Shown: positions 44,319 to 56,667 of the stretch, piece by piece | Layout: the number at the start of each line of letters is the position of its first letter | Numbering within the stretch: the stretch's first letter is position 1 | DNA from: Aquanectria penicillioides | Taxonomy: Eukaryota; Ascomycota; Sordariomycetes; Hypocreales; Nectriaceae | NCBI GenBank assembly: GCA_003415625.1 | Contig: PYIU01000002.1 | Location: 2,294,001 to 2,358,000 of the forward strand | Length of the DNA stretch: 64,000 nt | Direction of reading: 5' to 3' | Position numbers and translations under genes: made by a program | Notes under the pieces: model-generated | Database searches by the model: none | What the model was told of the DNA's origin: nothing | The model's input: the letters and a program-made list of their open reading frames with translations, nothing else

Positions 44319-46270
44319 TCATCGTTTCGGAAGAGCCTCGAAGTTTAGGGTCCTCTGTTTCTTTTCTGCCATCTCAGAGCTGTCCTTGCCTGCAACTCGC
44401 TTCCCCGTGGCGCTGTGAGGTTTCTTCTTGTGCTGAGGTTTGCTGTCTTGTCTATCCGCGTGCTCACCACCGTCACTTTCAAAATCCTCCTGCATCTCTA
44501 CTTTGCCATCATCCGTGAACTTTTCACGCCACGTCCCGTCCAGGACCGCGGCGTCGTTGCCGTACAGGCCAACATTGTACGCCTTTTTCATGGCAGCAAG
44601 ACATATCGTGCGCCGTTCTGCAAAGTCGAAAATTGGCATAGGATACGTCCCTTCTTCTACATCATTCAATCCATCACCCTTGATGCGCACTCCAGCTCTC
44701 TTCTGGTCTGGCAGCGGGGCCTTCCACGGCTCATAGATATACTTTTTATCCATGTTTTTCAGCTCGGGCACCCATCGGCGCACGAAGTTGCCTTGCTTAT
44801 CCCACTTCTGGCCAAAGGAAATGGGGCTGTAGCACCTGAAGTACTGCGAGAAGAAAGCCGTACAAGATAACCATTGCCAGTTGCCGGCATTGCATGACGG
44901 TTCATGATCCAGCAGCCACTCTTCAAAGACTTCAGCTCCACGCTCCCAATCAATGTAGCACCCGCCCCTCGTGAGGAAGCAGGCGACGCTGTGGCGCCCG
45001 AGATGGTGTATCCACCCCTCTTCTCTGAGCTGTCTCATGAGAGCGTCAATCCATGGGAATCCCGTTACCCCCCATTTCCACCTCTTGAGCCAGATCTCGG
45101 CCTCCTCTGAGTCGACGTGATACTCGCTGGTTATCATGCTAGTAGTAGGGTCCCTTTTTGACGGCAAATGCCACGGAATAAACCGACAGTAAGGGTTCTT
45201 GGCAGTCTGGGAAAAGACAGGCCCTAGTGCCGCCTGAGCTGCAAAGTACATGTCTCGAAAGAGCAGTTGTCCGATGAGGCTCTCTGGCGGAGTGGAAGCG
45301 CCTTTACCGAAAGCTTGTACGACCTCTCTAACGCGCCAGTAAAACTCGCGCACAGAGAGAGCGCCGAAATGGAGGAACGGGGAGAGAAATGTAGTGGACT
45401 GCGGCTCAAACTGGGCCGGGCTGGTCTTTGGCTTCTCAAATGTCGCCGTGTATCTCTTATTCACGATGATCTTGTCGAGCATCTTCAAGGCAAGCGTTTC
45501 ACCACCTCGGTGTGGAGTTGTAGCAGAGGGAAATCCCAGTTCCTCCATTGTTTCAATGGCAAAATCTCCGTTTGGGCCGGAAATTCCGTTGTACCCGTAT
45601 CTGTCTCGGTTCTTCTCTCGGCGTTGAGGTCTGGCTTTGTGTCTGGCTGACATTGTTCAAAGTCCACAGGCATCTCGCCAGGATCGGGCAGGTGATCTGG
45701 GGCCGGAATCGGCTTTCGAATCTCTCCAACTTTCTTTCCAGCCTCCTGGAGTTGGGTTATGGACATGGTTGGTTTGCCGCCGTGCTTCTCGACGACTTGA
45801 TCACTGTCCCAGAGAGTTCTCCCTGAACGAATGACGACCTTGACGCCAGCTTCTTTGGCGGCCTGAGCAACAATCCCGTCTCGCTCGCGAGCGTAAGAAT
45901 CGGTATCTTTTTCAAATACCAAGTGGGTTACTTTCCAAGCCTTGAAGAGCTTGGGGAATAGTGTTTGAGGCGCTTCCCTCAAGACGAAGAGCTTGGAATT
46001 GGGATTGAGCTTGGTGATGGATTCAGAGAGGTCATTTTGGCAATCGAGCCTGGTCACGAGTTAGAGCCCTTGGTTTGAAGTCCAAATTACACATCCTTAC
46101 AGAAATTGCCATCGATTCAGTCCTCCTCTTGCCCGATAGACGTAGTACGGGTCCCAAGTGAAGATGGGCCACAGGACGGCGGGGTCAAGATCCAATGCAG
46201 CCTCGAGGGCGGGTGAATCGTGAAGGCGGAGGTCCGTACGAAACCAGTAGATGACTCTATTCTCCGTCAT
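44319..46270 (-). CDS. (6-4) photolyase / animal-type cryptochrome; one apparent -1 frameshift
   Basis: FAD-dependent light-driven repair of UV (6-4) photoproducts, or a blue-light sensor of the same family. Model complement(join(44319..46049,46101..46270)), 633 aa after one frame correction. The N-terminal antenna domain opens VIYWFRTDLRLHDSPALEAA and continues LNRWQFLLDCQNDLS across the intron. The FAD domain shows GETLALKMLDK, FLSPFLHFGALSVREFYWRV, WIDALMRQLREEGWIHHLGR, HSVACFLTRGG and NAGNWQWLSCTAFFSQYF. Both His residues typical of (6-4) enzymes are present in the HHLGRH segment near residues 405-412. The frame shifts near + 45610-45611 (AA/AAA); restoring one base links PDLNAER to RDRYGYNGISGPNGDF and makes 1901 nt a multiple of three. 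A basic C-terminal tail (KPQHKKKPHSATGKR) suggests nuclear entry. Photolyase and cryptochrome cannot be separated by sequence alone. Confidence 0.9.
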
Positions 46271-49080
46271 ACTCAATATTTGGTGATTTGCCGACAACTT
46301 GACGAAGGTATTCGGTTGATGCAGGCGGATGAGGGTGCAAACGAGGCTGGGGTCCATACCAGAGTCATGACGTCAATACTAGCTCAGGTCCAGCCACAAA
46401 TGTATGGGGATGTAGCCTTGGATAAGCTGCATCATCTCGTAACATTAAATCAGAATTGAACCAATACCTAAGCCATCGAATAATTTTGGGTTGTATTTTC
46501 AGTTAATCGGCCCAACAATTAATTGTCTGAAAATTCATGACAAAGTCTTCCCTTCACTCTAGCCCTAATAGCATTGTGAATTGCTGCTCGAGGAGGCATT
46601 CAGATAGCACTACTTGAGTTGTTGATTTGGGCTATCCGATCAGTCTTTCACCATCCTTCATTAGTAAGTACTCTCTATTCTCATATACACCATTGCAAAC
46701 CTATGTAGAGCAAAAGCGTAGGTATCCAACTGCTCGGTATCCTCATTGTCTTTTACTTGTGCATACATACATCCACTGAATTGTAAGTCTATTGGCCGGT
46801 CCAACTCAAGACATAAACTATGATAGCATCAGAGTAAATTCTTCTGGTAATAATTAGCGCAGGTAGACCGATTACAGCTACAGACTCTCCGGGGGTTCTA
46901 GTTTCGGTTGTCAATAGAGCATGAGATGAGACTGAAATTCGAACACGTTCTTGTTTAGCTAGTCAATATACTCGTATTTTCTGACACACCCCCTTGTACA
47001 TCTACCTCCAGGGAAAAAGAAAAAAGATCGATGTGATCTGCCCGAGGTTGAATTTGGGTGTTGTAGCGAGCCTGGCGCGCTCTGTCCAGTTGCTTCTTCG
47101 GAGGGGATAAACCCTCAAGTGATGCACCCTCGAGATTCCCTGTTGCTCTGACTCGTCCACGTGTGCAGCAAAAAGAAACCGACCATTGCTACCTCTCATT
47201 CCATCCATTTGCAAGGACGCGTGACCGACTGGCACATCCCGCTTGTCGATGACACGTCTCTCGCCAATGCGCGATCCACAAGCGATTGCGTCCAAGCTAT
47301 CAGAGACATTAATTCGGAAGGGGCCAAATGACGGCACGCAACTCACCAAAAGTGTACCAGAGTGTAGGGCGCGGCGCGGAATAGGGATCAGCATCCGAGG
47401 GGATGGCCGGGGAGAGGGGCAAGCACAAGAAGAAGAAATTCCCATCATGCTCTTGGCCACTTGCAGAAGCCAACCTCCCTATCACAGAATGCCGCCTGCG
47501 CCAATGGTGTGAGTGTCTCACGGCCACCTTTCTCAGGGGTTCGAGAAAATGCACACCCCAAAACCAACCCCAATTTGGCGCAATTGAGGTGGGATACTTT
47601 CATGTTTGCCAATGGCAATATAATTTTCCCTGCGGAATAGCGCAGCAGCCTGGGTGGTGTCATATTTTCTCGAGGCATGGGGGGCTGGGCCTAGGCCGGG
47701 ACGGGACGATCAAAATTGTTTCCTCCACCACATTGCGCAGCGCGGGTGTCACAGAATGAGTAGTGCACTGACTACCTAGCCCAATTCCCGGATCTCAACG
47801 GGTCTAGACCATCTCGGCATTGTGTGGATTTAATAAGAGAGAATGTGTGAACCAGTTGGATCTATGTCCACAACAGCAGCGTCAAGGCTAGAATAGTGGT
47901 GCGGATACCTACTTGTCCTCAATATAACTGCCAAAGTACTATAGAGAAGAGAATAAAGTAGGTGTTTCTCTCGTGGAAGCAGATCCTTATGATTTCCATG
48001 CCATGATTATCTATTGGCTACGAAATTATCCAGTAATATTTCAGTCCCAGGCGTGTGCTCCTCATCAATATTGGGGGGAATGGACACCTACTGCATGCAT
48101 GAACGCTTAATATGGCTACCTCTGCTGTCGAGAGGCAGAAACCAGATGTATCCTTGGGTTGAAGTGTACATACCTTACCAGGACTAACATGTTCGACGTG
48201 ATGGAGAATACGAGGATCCCTGGTGCAGGTAATGCATGGGCAACATCGAACATTGCAGAGATCTTTGACCAGGCTCCTTGTATGCCCAATGTCTCCCAGT
48301 CACTCAGAAAAACAAATTAATTACCGGCGTTCTCGGGTGTGGTTATCCACGAATTCGATGGCAATGGCTTCCCATGTCATGGCAAGGAAGCCGATTGCGC
48401 AATGCAGGGAACTTTTGGCTACCATGTGTCTACGGTACTGTAGTCAATTTCTCTACCGGATGATGGCCGAGGAGCCTATTTCGTTCAGCCTGTTCATGCT
48501 CGCAGGATCACAAGCAATGATATCGATTGTCCGAAGACCTCGGCTGAATTGGAAGAAAATGATTGGTGATAGAGACTGAGCATTCAGACATTTCCTAGCC
48601 CCTCTTGCACAGAGAGCCATGGCCATGGACCTCGGATGTGAAGCTTTAGATCGTGCAAGAAAATGTCTCCCAAAATATAGTCGTACGAAAATCATGTCTC
48701 GCTAATCCCATTCAACCCAGACATGGAGTCCGAGGCTTCGATTTAATTGGCAAGCTTTATACGTATGCCTCCTAAGTCCAGCACTCTGTGGCCATCAACC
48801 ACGCCATGAATCGGGAGGTTTGCTGTGGTACCACAAAATCGATGATAATTTACCAAACCAAGGAATGCTAAGCTTGCAGGCTACTCTCCAGTTTGCAGGC
48901 GAAACTTGCGTGAACCAAACTGCATTCCTGTCGTATTTGGCCATTAGGTGTAGTTTTATTGCTTACACACCGGTTGGGAACAATGAATCCTTGCACTCCT
49001 TGCCCATGTTCTAGTATCATAATAGTTTTTTTTTTAACGGCACCTAAGGAGTTTTGATATCTCTGTCTGTATGCGTATCT

Positions 49081-49111
49081 GTTTGTTTGTTTGTTTGTTT
49101 GTTTGTTTGTT
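49081..49111. repeat. (GTTT)n microsatellite
   Basis: About seven to eight GTTT units, followed by related ATTTGTTT sequence to about 49145. Confidence 0.9.
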
Positions 49112-50778
49112 GACTTGGTAGGCCATTTGTTTATTTGTTGTTTTTGTGGTTTCCCCTCACCCCCACATAGCGCTCACGAAACAAGAGGCACATTGGCCCT
49201 GACATTCATGAGGCACTCGCTTGCCTAAGAGATATATTCTCCGAGGGCTAGGCTGCTGGGGTCGGCATTGTGCAAACCCACGGTCCAAGTTCCTCAAGAT
49301 CACGTCCATAGCTTGTGGTGAAATGCGGTATGTTCCTTGTAGAACCGCAATCCGACGTTTGAATGTGGGAGAGGAGGGGTGTGTATGTATGCTTGTCTCA
49401 TTGTTTGGTGGCCCGTCGCTAGAGGCTCTCCTCCACGCCGCATGCTCACCGCAAAATGTTGCTTAGGCGCATGAACCGGCAAGGCAGCCATCGACTCCAT
49501 CGACGCGGCCGTATTCACCACCGTCAACACCTGCAGAAGCGAAATTCCCGCTATGCAGCTGGTAAGCTTGGTCTGAGCGGCGGCCGTGAGAGACGAACGC
49601 CTTCCTACCCTAAAGGCGCAGAGCGAGGACGCGTTTACTAAGTTGGAAAGCCATGATATCCCAATCCACTCCGTCTTATCTAGTATTGGAAATAAAGCCC
49701 GTGCTGTGTGATTGGAACGAGAAGACAAGAGATGGTTCTCGAGGGCACTTCCTGGTATGTTGTTTATTTCTCATCTGAGGTGGATTTTGCGATTGACATA
49801 GTGGGTATCAACCCTCTCAGCTGTCAGCGATCTAATTTCAATGTACCACCCAATCCCAGGAACTCCTTGCATCAAACATCAACAGAGTCAGGTAGACCCA
49901 CAGCTCTTCAGTGGATTCAAATCAATGGACCACGGGCTCGCCCTGAGCGCTCATCGATAGTGTGGATATCAGCAGCTCTTTGCAGTCCATGTCTGGCATG
50001 ACAGTATATAAACTATGTAGAGACTGATGCACTACGAAGGCACGCATCAATGGCTTAAGGCTGCATACTAACACGGCACTGCACCAATCAATAATTTCAG
50101 GGGATCAAATTAAAATACCCACTTCATCATGAATTCAATTGCACCTGTGTGTTTGAGAATGCTTCCGTCAAACTAGTGAGTGAGAAAAATCCAACACAGA
50201 CAGTTTCGGCGTCAGTTAGCTCTGAATTTAATACCTATTATAACAGGGATCCGGTTCAGACCTTCGGGAGGAACAATCTTAACCACACATAGGCCACAAT
50301 GGCGTGTTGGACCTGGTCAATATCGAAACAATGTATATAAACAAGGAATACGATCACGGCCGTTGCAGATTCCCAAAAGCTTCGACGCCTGGATGATCCA
50401 GGCTGCCGCAAAGAAGGAAGGGGTTACCTGGCGACGATTGCTTCTTGTGAAGGAGTGCAAGGTTAGATAGAGACACATGGCGGAACAAGCTTTCATGTCG
50501 TTGCTCGCCGAAGCGATAAGGCAAAGTGGCCCCGGGCGTGGGGAAACAACGGGCAGATGTGCAAAGAAACAAGAATAAATGCTTTGCCAACACACTCCAT
50601 TGAACCCTTCAGACATCCAACTTCCGATAGCCTACGCCCAACCCAAGCCAAGGGCTTGAGACACGTCATGAGGACGGGTTGATGGATCGATAGCAACACG
50701 AGGAGCTGAGACCTAAAAAAGGCAACGGGGTTGGGTTGTTCATGCTAGCCCACTACGTGGCTCTCGGGATTGATGATG

Positions 50779-50779
<1 letters not shown>

Positions 50780-50813
<34 letters not shown>

Positions 50814-50870
50814 TTGATCACACACACACACGCACACCACGCACACCACGCACACAATCCCTCACACGCA
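50780..50870. repeat. poly-T (33 T) followed by CA-rich tract
   Basis: 33 consecutive T from 50780 to 50812, then a short linker and CACACA/CACGCACAC units to about 50870. It could mark an old reverse-transcribed insertion on the minus strand, but no element body is recognisable. Confidence 0.85.
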
Positions 50871-52080
50871 CGCCCAACACAGGCGGCCTGGAGGGCCTGA
50901 AGGCCAAGACTTCGTATCGAATGTCAGGTGAGGCAGAGACCAAGCAGAAACTAGGCAGAGGGTCGCGGCGAGAGCTGGGAGTGGTCGATCTCTTCGAAGG
51001 GACATCCCGGTGAGAATGCGGGGACTGGTGGATGATTGGTAATGAAGCGCTGGGAAGGATCAGTGGATTGCGAACTATTCACCGAAGCGGGAGCTGCATT
51101 GGCCATGAGGTCGGGCTGAGCACAAATTGAATGGTGAGCATGGGACCGACCAGGTGCCTGTTGTCGAAGGCATGAAGTTGGCTGTATGCTCGCATTTTGC
51201 GCGATAGTGCATGGCGTGAGGTGGGTACGACGTGTCGATTATCACCCGCAGGCCAGAAAAAAAAAACATATCCAGCAGCGCTCTATTATTAGCAGAAAAG
51301 TCCGATGCGATGCGGGGTGTGCGGGATTGTCGATCAGGCCAGGAACGGAGGACTCCCAGTTGCGCAGATATGGACGGTGAGTGGTTGATGGTGGGTGGCG
51401 ATTATGTCTTGTCAGCGGCCGCCATCACCAAGACAAGAGAACCGAGAGGTCGATGAGAGGCTGGAAGAGGCAGCGTCTGGCCGATGGCGTCAAGTGGGCG
51501 CATGTGTTATTAGATGGCTGCAGCAACAGAACCTTTGTCGAGGGGAAGGTTCATTATCGGGACTGGCTGTGCAACGTAGAGGACAGGACGGGATGGACAG
51601 AACTCTATTGCCGACTCTCTCGCTGTAGTATCCCGGTGACATACCGGTGGCATCCAGACTTTAGACATTGTGACCCGTTTCGAGGCGTCATAGTTGTGAC
51701 GCAAGGTCGCCGTGATGGAAGGCCGCAGCTGGCGGCCGCAGCATGAGCAGCCTCAAAGAAAAGAAGGGCCGCGTCGTTACCAATCAGAACCCGATATCGG
51801 GTGCGTAGAGATCTCCCCGGAAATGCCGCGACCGGGAGAGCCCTAGTTGCCTGGGACAAGGAGAAGCGAACCGGAGCAGGGACGAGGTTGGCGATCACAG
51901 GAGCATGCTATGAGCCGAGCTTCGTGGAGAGGGAGACGACGGGGGTATCGTGTTGACTTGGGGAGTGAGCCGGGGGCGTCATTGTTTCGAGTGAGCGAAT
52001 CTTGACGTTCTTGGCCCCAATTCCTAGTTCCTAGGTGGCTAGGCTCCACAAAGTGGATTTGACACAGACGATGTATGTAG

Positions 52081-52162
52081 AACATCAACAACAAACAACA
52101 AACAACACTATCATCGTCATCGTCATCGTCATCGTCATCATCATCAGCATCAGCATCAGCAG
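52081..52162. repeat. compound trinucleotide tract (AAC)n, (ATCGTC)n, (ATCAGC)n
   Basis: ACA/AAC units, then ATC-GTC hexamers and ATC-AGC hexamers. No stop-free frame with protein character crosses it. Confidence 0.85.
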
Positions 52163-55100
52163 ATGAGATTCGGAGAGGCCGGAGAATAAGACGGAAGGGT
52201 TCTAGCGCCGGATCGGTGAGTAAGAGGCACGGCGGCTGAAGTCGACAAAATTGAACGGATGCTGCAGGTAAACTAGCTAGCTGGGTGAACGGTTACTGCG
52301 ACTGTGACAGCCAGGCCGGGGATTTCAGGGCGGGTAGCCGGGAAGGCCACCATTAGTCAGACTAGGAGCAAGACTATGGGGATGTTCTGCAGGGCACTGA
52401 CCGTGTAATTAATTACGACGGGCTTGGCTGTGAGGACATGGTGGTCAATGAAGCGGACGGCGAACTGGGGGCTGTTTTTGCGGTGTGCTGCGCCAGGCAC
52501 ATGGAGAAGTCGACGACATGCAGTGCGAATGTAGTCCGTACGTACGGCATTACAAATGGTACCTTGCGTTGAAGGATGCCTCTAGGTGGTAAAGATGGAT
52601 GCATGGGGAGGCTTCGGTACCTGAGGCTAAGGCAAGTCTGGCAAGGCCCGGCCGTTTGAAACATGGCTTCCCGCGCCGCCACAGTTAGGCCCAACTCTCC
52701 CTCACACACTCTATATAGGGAACCTTTTGCGAGACAAGAGAAGGTTTGGATGGCTTGGTGAGACAGGAAACATCACCACACGTCGCCAGATACGGCGAAC
52801 AAAGGGGAAACGAATGCCCAATGAAGCCTGCACCTTGGCCATGGCGCGAAATCAGACACAGACATGGCTGGGATGCGGGTCGGGTGTTCATCAGTCAAGA
52901 GGCAACAAGGGGAATGCTTGACAGAGACGGCAGAATAGAGCAGACTCTCTGCCCAGATGTGAAGGTCGAACCAATTTCTTTTCAGCCCTTGCTTTGCTTT
53001 GGATGGTATTATCATTTGCTCAGGTTTTTTTTTTTTTTTTTTTCCATATACAACACCAAATAGTGTACTTTATTCTTGCGATGCGATGCGTGCAAATGAA
53101 GGCGTGGGTTCAGTCCTGGACCCTATCTTCATTTCTTTTTCATCTAGCTTTCATTTCACTGCTGACAGGATCCCTTGGGCTGGGTGCAGCTGAGCCAAGG
53201 CGAGGAGCCTGGCTCTCGCGCAGCACACTAACGATACGCACAGCAGCCGCAAGAGCCTTGCCTCCCTCTGCTTCTCTCTTGTTCCGAAAATACAGCCTCA
53301 GTATTCGCTTCAAACATGGACCCATTTACCAGCCTCTGCTACAGCTTGCAGGGCCTTGTTTCCCGCCATGGCCTTGCGGCCAGTGCGTCGACAGATGAAG
53401 GGCAACAGTGCCTGGCGGATGAGACAGGGACAGACCACCAGGCCCTCAGGGGCGAGGAGGGGCTCTGGGAGCGACTGCGATGACTACGCCTCCCTCAGAA
53501 AATTAGAAGAAAAAAAAAACACATAGGAGAGAGAGTGTGTGCTATCTATGGGCTCTTCTATAGATGAAACATGCGGAGCAGGCATGGGCCTTGAAACGAT
53601 TTGAGACAGTGGGTTGGGTCGGCTGGATCAGGCCTGTCCACTCTCCACCCATGCCTCACATCCACGGCCCTCACTCTCGCCTCCTCTCTCACGCGCAAAC
53701 AAATCCCAGCTCCCAATTGTCATTCATCGCTTGGGCATGGATATGGGGGGTTCACCGCGTGGCAGACATCGGGAGGATGAGCGTGGGCTGGCGAGTGGGC
53801 GACAGAAAACGCTCAAGACCTCGCAGCATGATGATTGCCGTCGCCGCAGGGGAATCCTTTGCTCAGAGGTGCCAGGTTCCACAAGATGCACCATTCGCAA
53901 ATCCTTCCTCTCAGCTGGCATCGAGCCGAGATGCTCGCCCCCTTGAAATTTCATCCGGTTGTCCATGGCAGATGCATCATTACTCTGTACATAGCTTCTT
54001 GGGGTCGAACCCTGCCTGGCACGGTAATTGTTACTGTTCGGCTGTCAGTCTTCCAGGACATTCTCTGATGGGGGGATGGATGGATCGGCTGGAGATCAAC
54101 GGACCCAACAACAACAGAAATTTTCTTTATCCCTCTCCGTCCCTCCCCCGGAGCTATCGCTGATGGAGGGTGACATCGCGCCTATCGGAAGCCCAGTCCC
54201 GGGTCTGCCTCTGTAGATGCAACTGAAAAAAATGTCCGCCCGGCTCTGTTGAGTGCCGAAAACTCTAAGCAGACACGCTACTTCTTCCGTCTGACTTGCC
54301 ATTCTCTTTATTTACTTCCAACCGATGCGACGCGTCCAATGCGACATCATTGTCAACAAAACAATCGTTCGCTCAGAGCTCGTGCTAGCAAACCGTTAGA
54401 CGCCGCCGTCGCCACCGGCGTCTCGTCTGGAACTGGCGTGAGGCCGCTAAGCGTAGCTAGCCCGAGGTTTCGGAGCTGTTCGATTCGACCGTGCCTAGGT
54501 GCGCTACCGTGAGTGCAAACCCAAACCACAATGTCGTCAGCAACTGTATTGGAGATGAGAAGAGCGTGGGGAGGGGCCTCTGGGTACCTGAGCTAGCAGG
54601 CTGCGGAGCCAATCTGCTGGCCCATTTGGAGTCCTAGCGAACCATGGGGAGGGTGACCGGGGGCGGGGGGCGGCCATGGGGCCCCGTAGGGCTTGATCCT
54701 GTTTTTCTCGCAATGAGGTGTAGGTCCGCACATTCCGAGATAATTCCTCCCAGCTGGCAGGATTTTCAACCCACCTTGTTTGGATGACTGTACCCGTCTC
54801 GCCGGGAAGGAAAGAGTTGGGTCCTTCGTCCCCGTTGGTTGTACCTATTGTTGAGGGTGTGAGGTGATGGTAGATGTGAGATGTGAAGAAGGATATCGCG
54901 ATAACCACCCCAAAGTACAACTACAACCCGCCAAGGTGCATGATGCATGCAACAGCAGCAGCACCGAGAGCAACGGCAATGGCGAGTGAGCAACATCGGG
55001 CTGCTGGCCACTGACTGACCTTGGCCCTGATGTTGCTTTGGGGGGGGGGATTTGAACAGACAAACGGGACCGAATGGCACGCAATCACTGCCCCTCGCCC

Positions 55101-55612
55101 GGGCTCACTCCCTCCCAAACCCTCACACAGACCAGAGACTAACAGAGAACCCATTTCCACACGCACGCTGGCACACGCCCAAGGCCAACTTATCCGACAC
55201 GGTCAAACCGGCGAGGGCTGGCCACTCAGACACAGCCGTTGGAGGTTAAGTCTTGTCCACGCACGCCCCCCCTTTAGCTCCACTCCCCATATACGATGCC
55301 AGAAGCCATTGGAACAAAAAGAAACGAGTTGCTTTCCATCACTTGCAGAACAGCGCAGCCACCACTTACTTGGAGATCGGACGGGGGATGTAATCCCTGC
55401 GCAGGGTTACCCTCCGAGGCTCAGGAACCAGGGGCGGGGGCGAAGCGGCACTGCTGGAAACAAGAGAGGAGGCTCCAGGCTGTGTGTGAGCATCGAGCTC
55501 CGTTGGTAACAGCTCCTAGCTCGAAAGCTGCCAGGTACCGCGACAGCGTGTGAGAATAAGAGAGGAAAAGCCCCCGGATGAGGCCGGGCCCAGCCTGGCG
55601 CCGGCGTCCCGT

Positions 55613-55690
55613 CCACACACAGCACACACACACACAACACAGCGTCGCGTTGCGTTGTGCCATGCTGCGCTGCGTTGCGCTGCGCGACGC
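55613..55690. repeat. (CA)n then TGCG-type repeat
   Basis: CA dinucleotides to about 55640, then degenerate TTGCG/CTGCG units to 55690. Confidence 0.75.
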
Positions 55691-56667
55691 ACGTCCAATT
55701 CTCATCATCCCAGCAGCCCCTCCAGGGCATGGACGGGATCCTACCGCTTGCTTTTTTGGGGTGGCACAGCGTGCGCCGTTGGTGACTTTAGGGTGTTGGG
55801 CCAAGGGCCTTTGGGGGGGAGTGGGGAGTTTAGTTGCTTGCCCTTTCGTTCTCACTGACACTGACATGGACATGGCCGTGTACAAGGCCCACGCCTCTTT
55901 TCGCTCATGCTCGTGCTCCATCAGCTCCGCGTTCCACACCCTCGTCCACACGCCTCATCCACACACACACACACACCTCCCACTTCGCCAGTTCTTCTTT
56001 TAGTCCTTGCCTCTGCCCGTTTCCTCTCGCGTTCCCGGCCTCTCTTTCTGTTTCTTCCACTCCCTCATCATTCTTCTTTCGTTAGTTCTCGTATTCCCCA
56101 TACTCCTTCGCTTAACCTGACCTTCATCCCAACCATTTCTTCCCTTATACTACCATTAGGCTCTACGTCTCTCACTATCACCAAGAGCAAGCATACTTTC
56201 TTGCTATTGTTCTTGTCTTTTTTACCCCAGAGCCTTTTACATTCGCTTTCTTGTAACCCCACTCGTGACAGAAACACAGCGTCCGCCGCGTCTTTGCGAC
56301 TCACTCTCCCGGTCCATTAGTTTCATCGACGTCAAGCAACTCGCCCTTGACACACGAACGCAAAGACCCAATTCGCAGCTCTCCGTCTAGTACAGGATAT
56401 TTGTCGCAAACGACCTTCTTTTTCCTTGGCCTACATATCGCCCTTCGTATCCCGCCACTGGTTATTGCGGCGTCGGGTTGTAGGAGTGCGCTGGCACCCG
56501 GCCTGAGATGTCACGATCGTTCAACATACCTTTCGAAATCAGCAATTACTAAACCAACAACCCCTTTTTCATCCAGTTCTAAAAAAAGAAGACAGCTACC
56601 AAGCGGACGGTTGTCCCTGACAGCCCTCAAGGGTCCAGTCACTCGACTTCGGTTTCAAATTGAGACA

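Larger units (their letters stand above)
46271..56667. other. gene desert (10.4 kb)
   Basis: No convincing gene on either strand. By eye, the left part (46400-50300) is AT-richer, and the right part (51000-56000) is GC-richer with CT-rich and CA-rich tracts. Open frames of up to about 200 codons (53564-54163, 55021-55509, 55421-55951) are overlapping and without motifs. Microsatellites are listed separately. The last kilobase is pyrimidine-rich and is the likely long 5' leader and promoter of the four-helix membrane protein; the open frame reaching upstream to 56347 is probably leader rather than protein. Confidence 0.5.

Noticed and set aside
50780..50870. Poly-T tract as the tail of a LINE or retro-pseudogene
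   Set aside because: No reverse-transcriptase-like frame, no target duplication and no gene-like sequence upstream on the minus strand could be seen.
55421..55951. 176-codon minus-strand open frame near the CA/TGCG repeat
   Set aside because: Cys/Val/Arg runs come directly from the simple repeat, and competing frames of similar length exist on the other strand.
56347..56667. 107-residue N-terminal extension of the four-helix protein
   Set aside because: In frame, but it has the pyrimidine-rich look of a leader and no conserved features; the ATG at 56668 directly precedes the first membrane helix.
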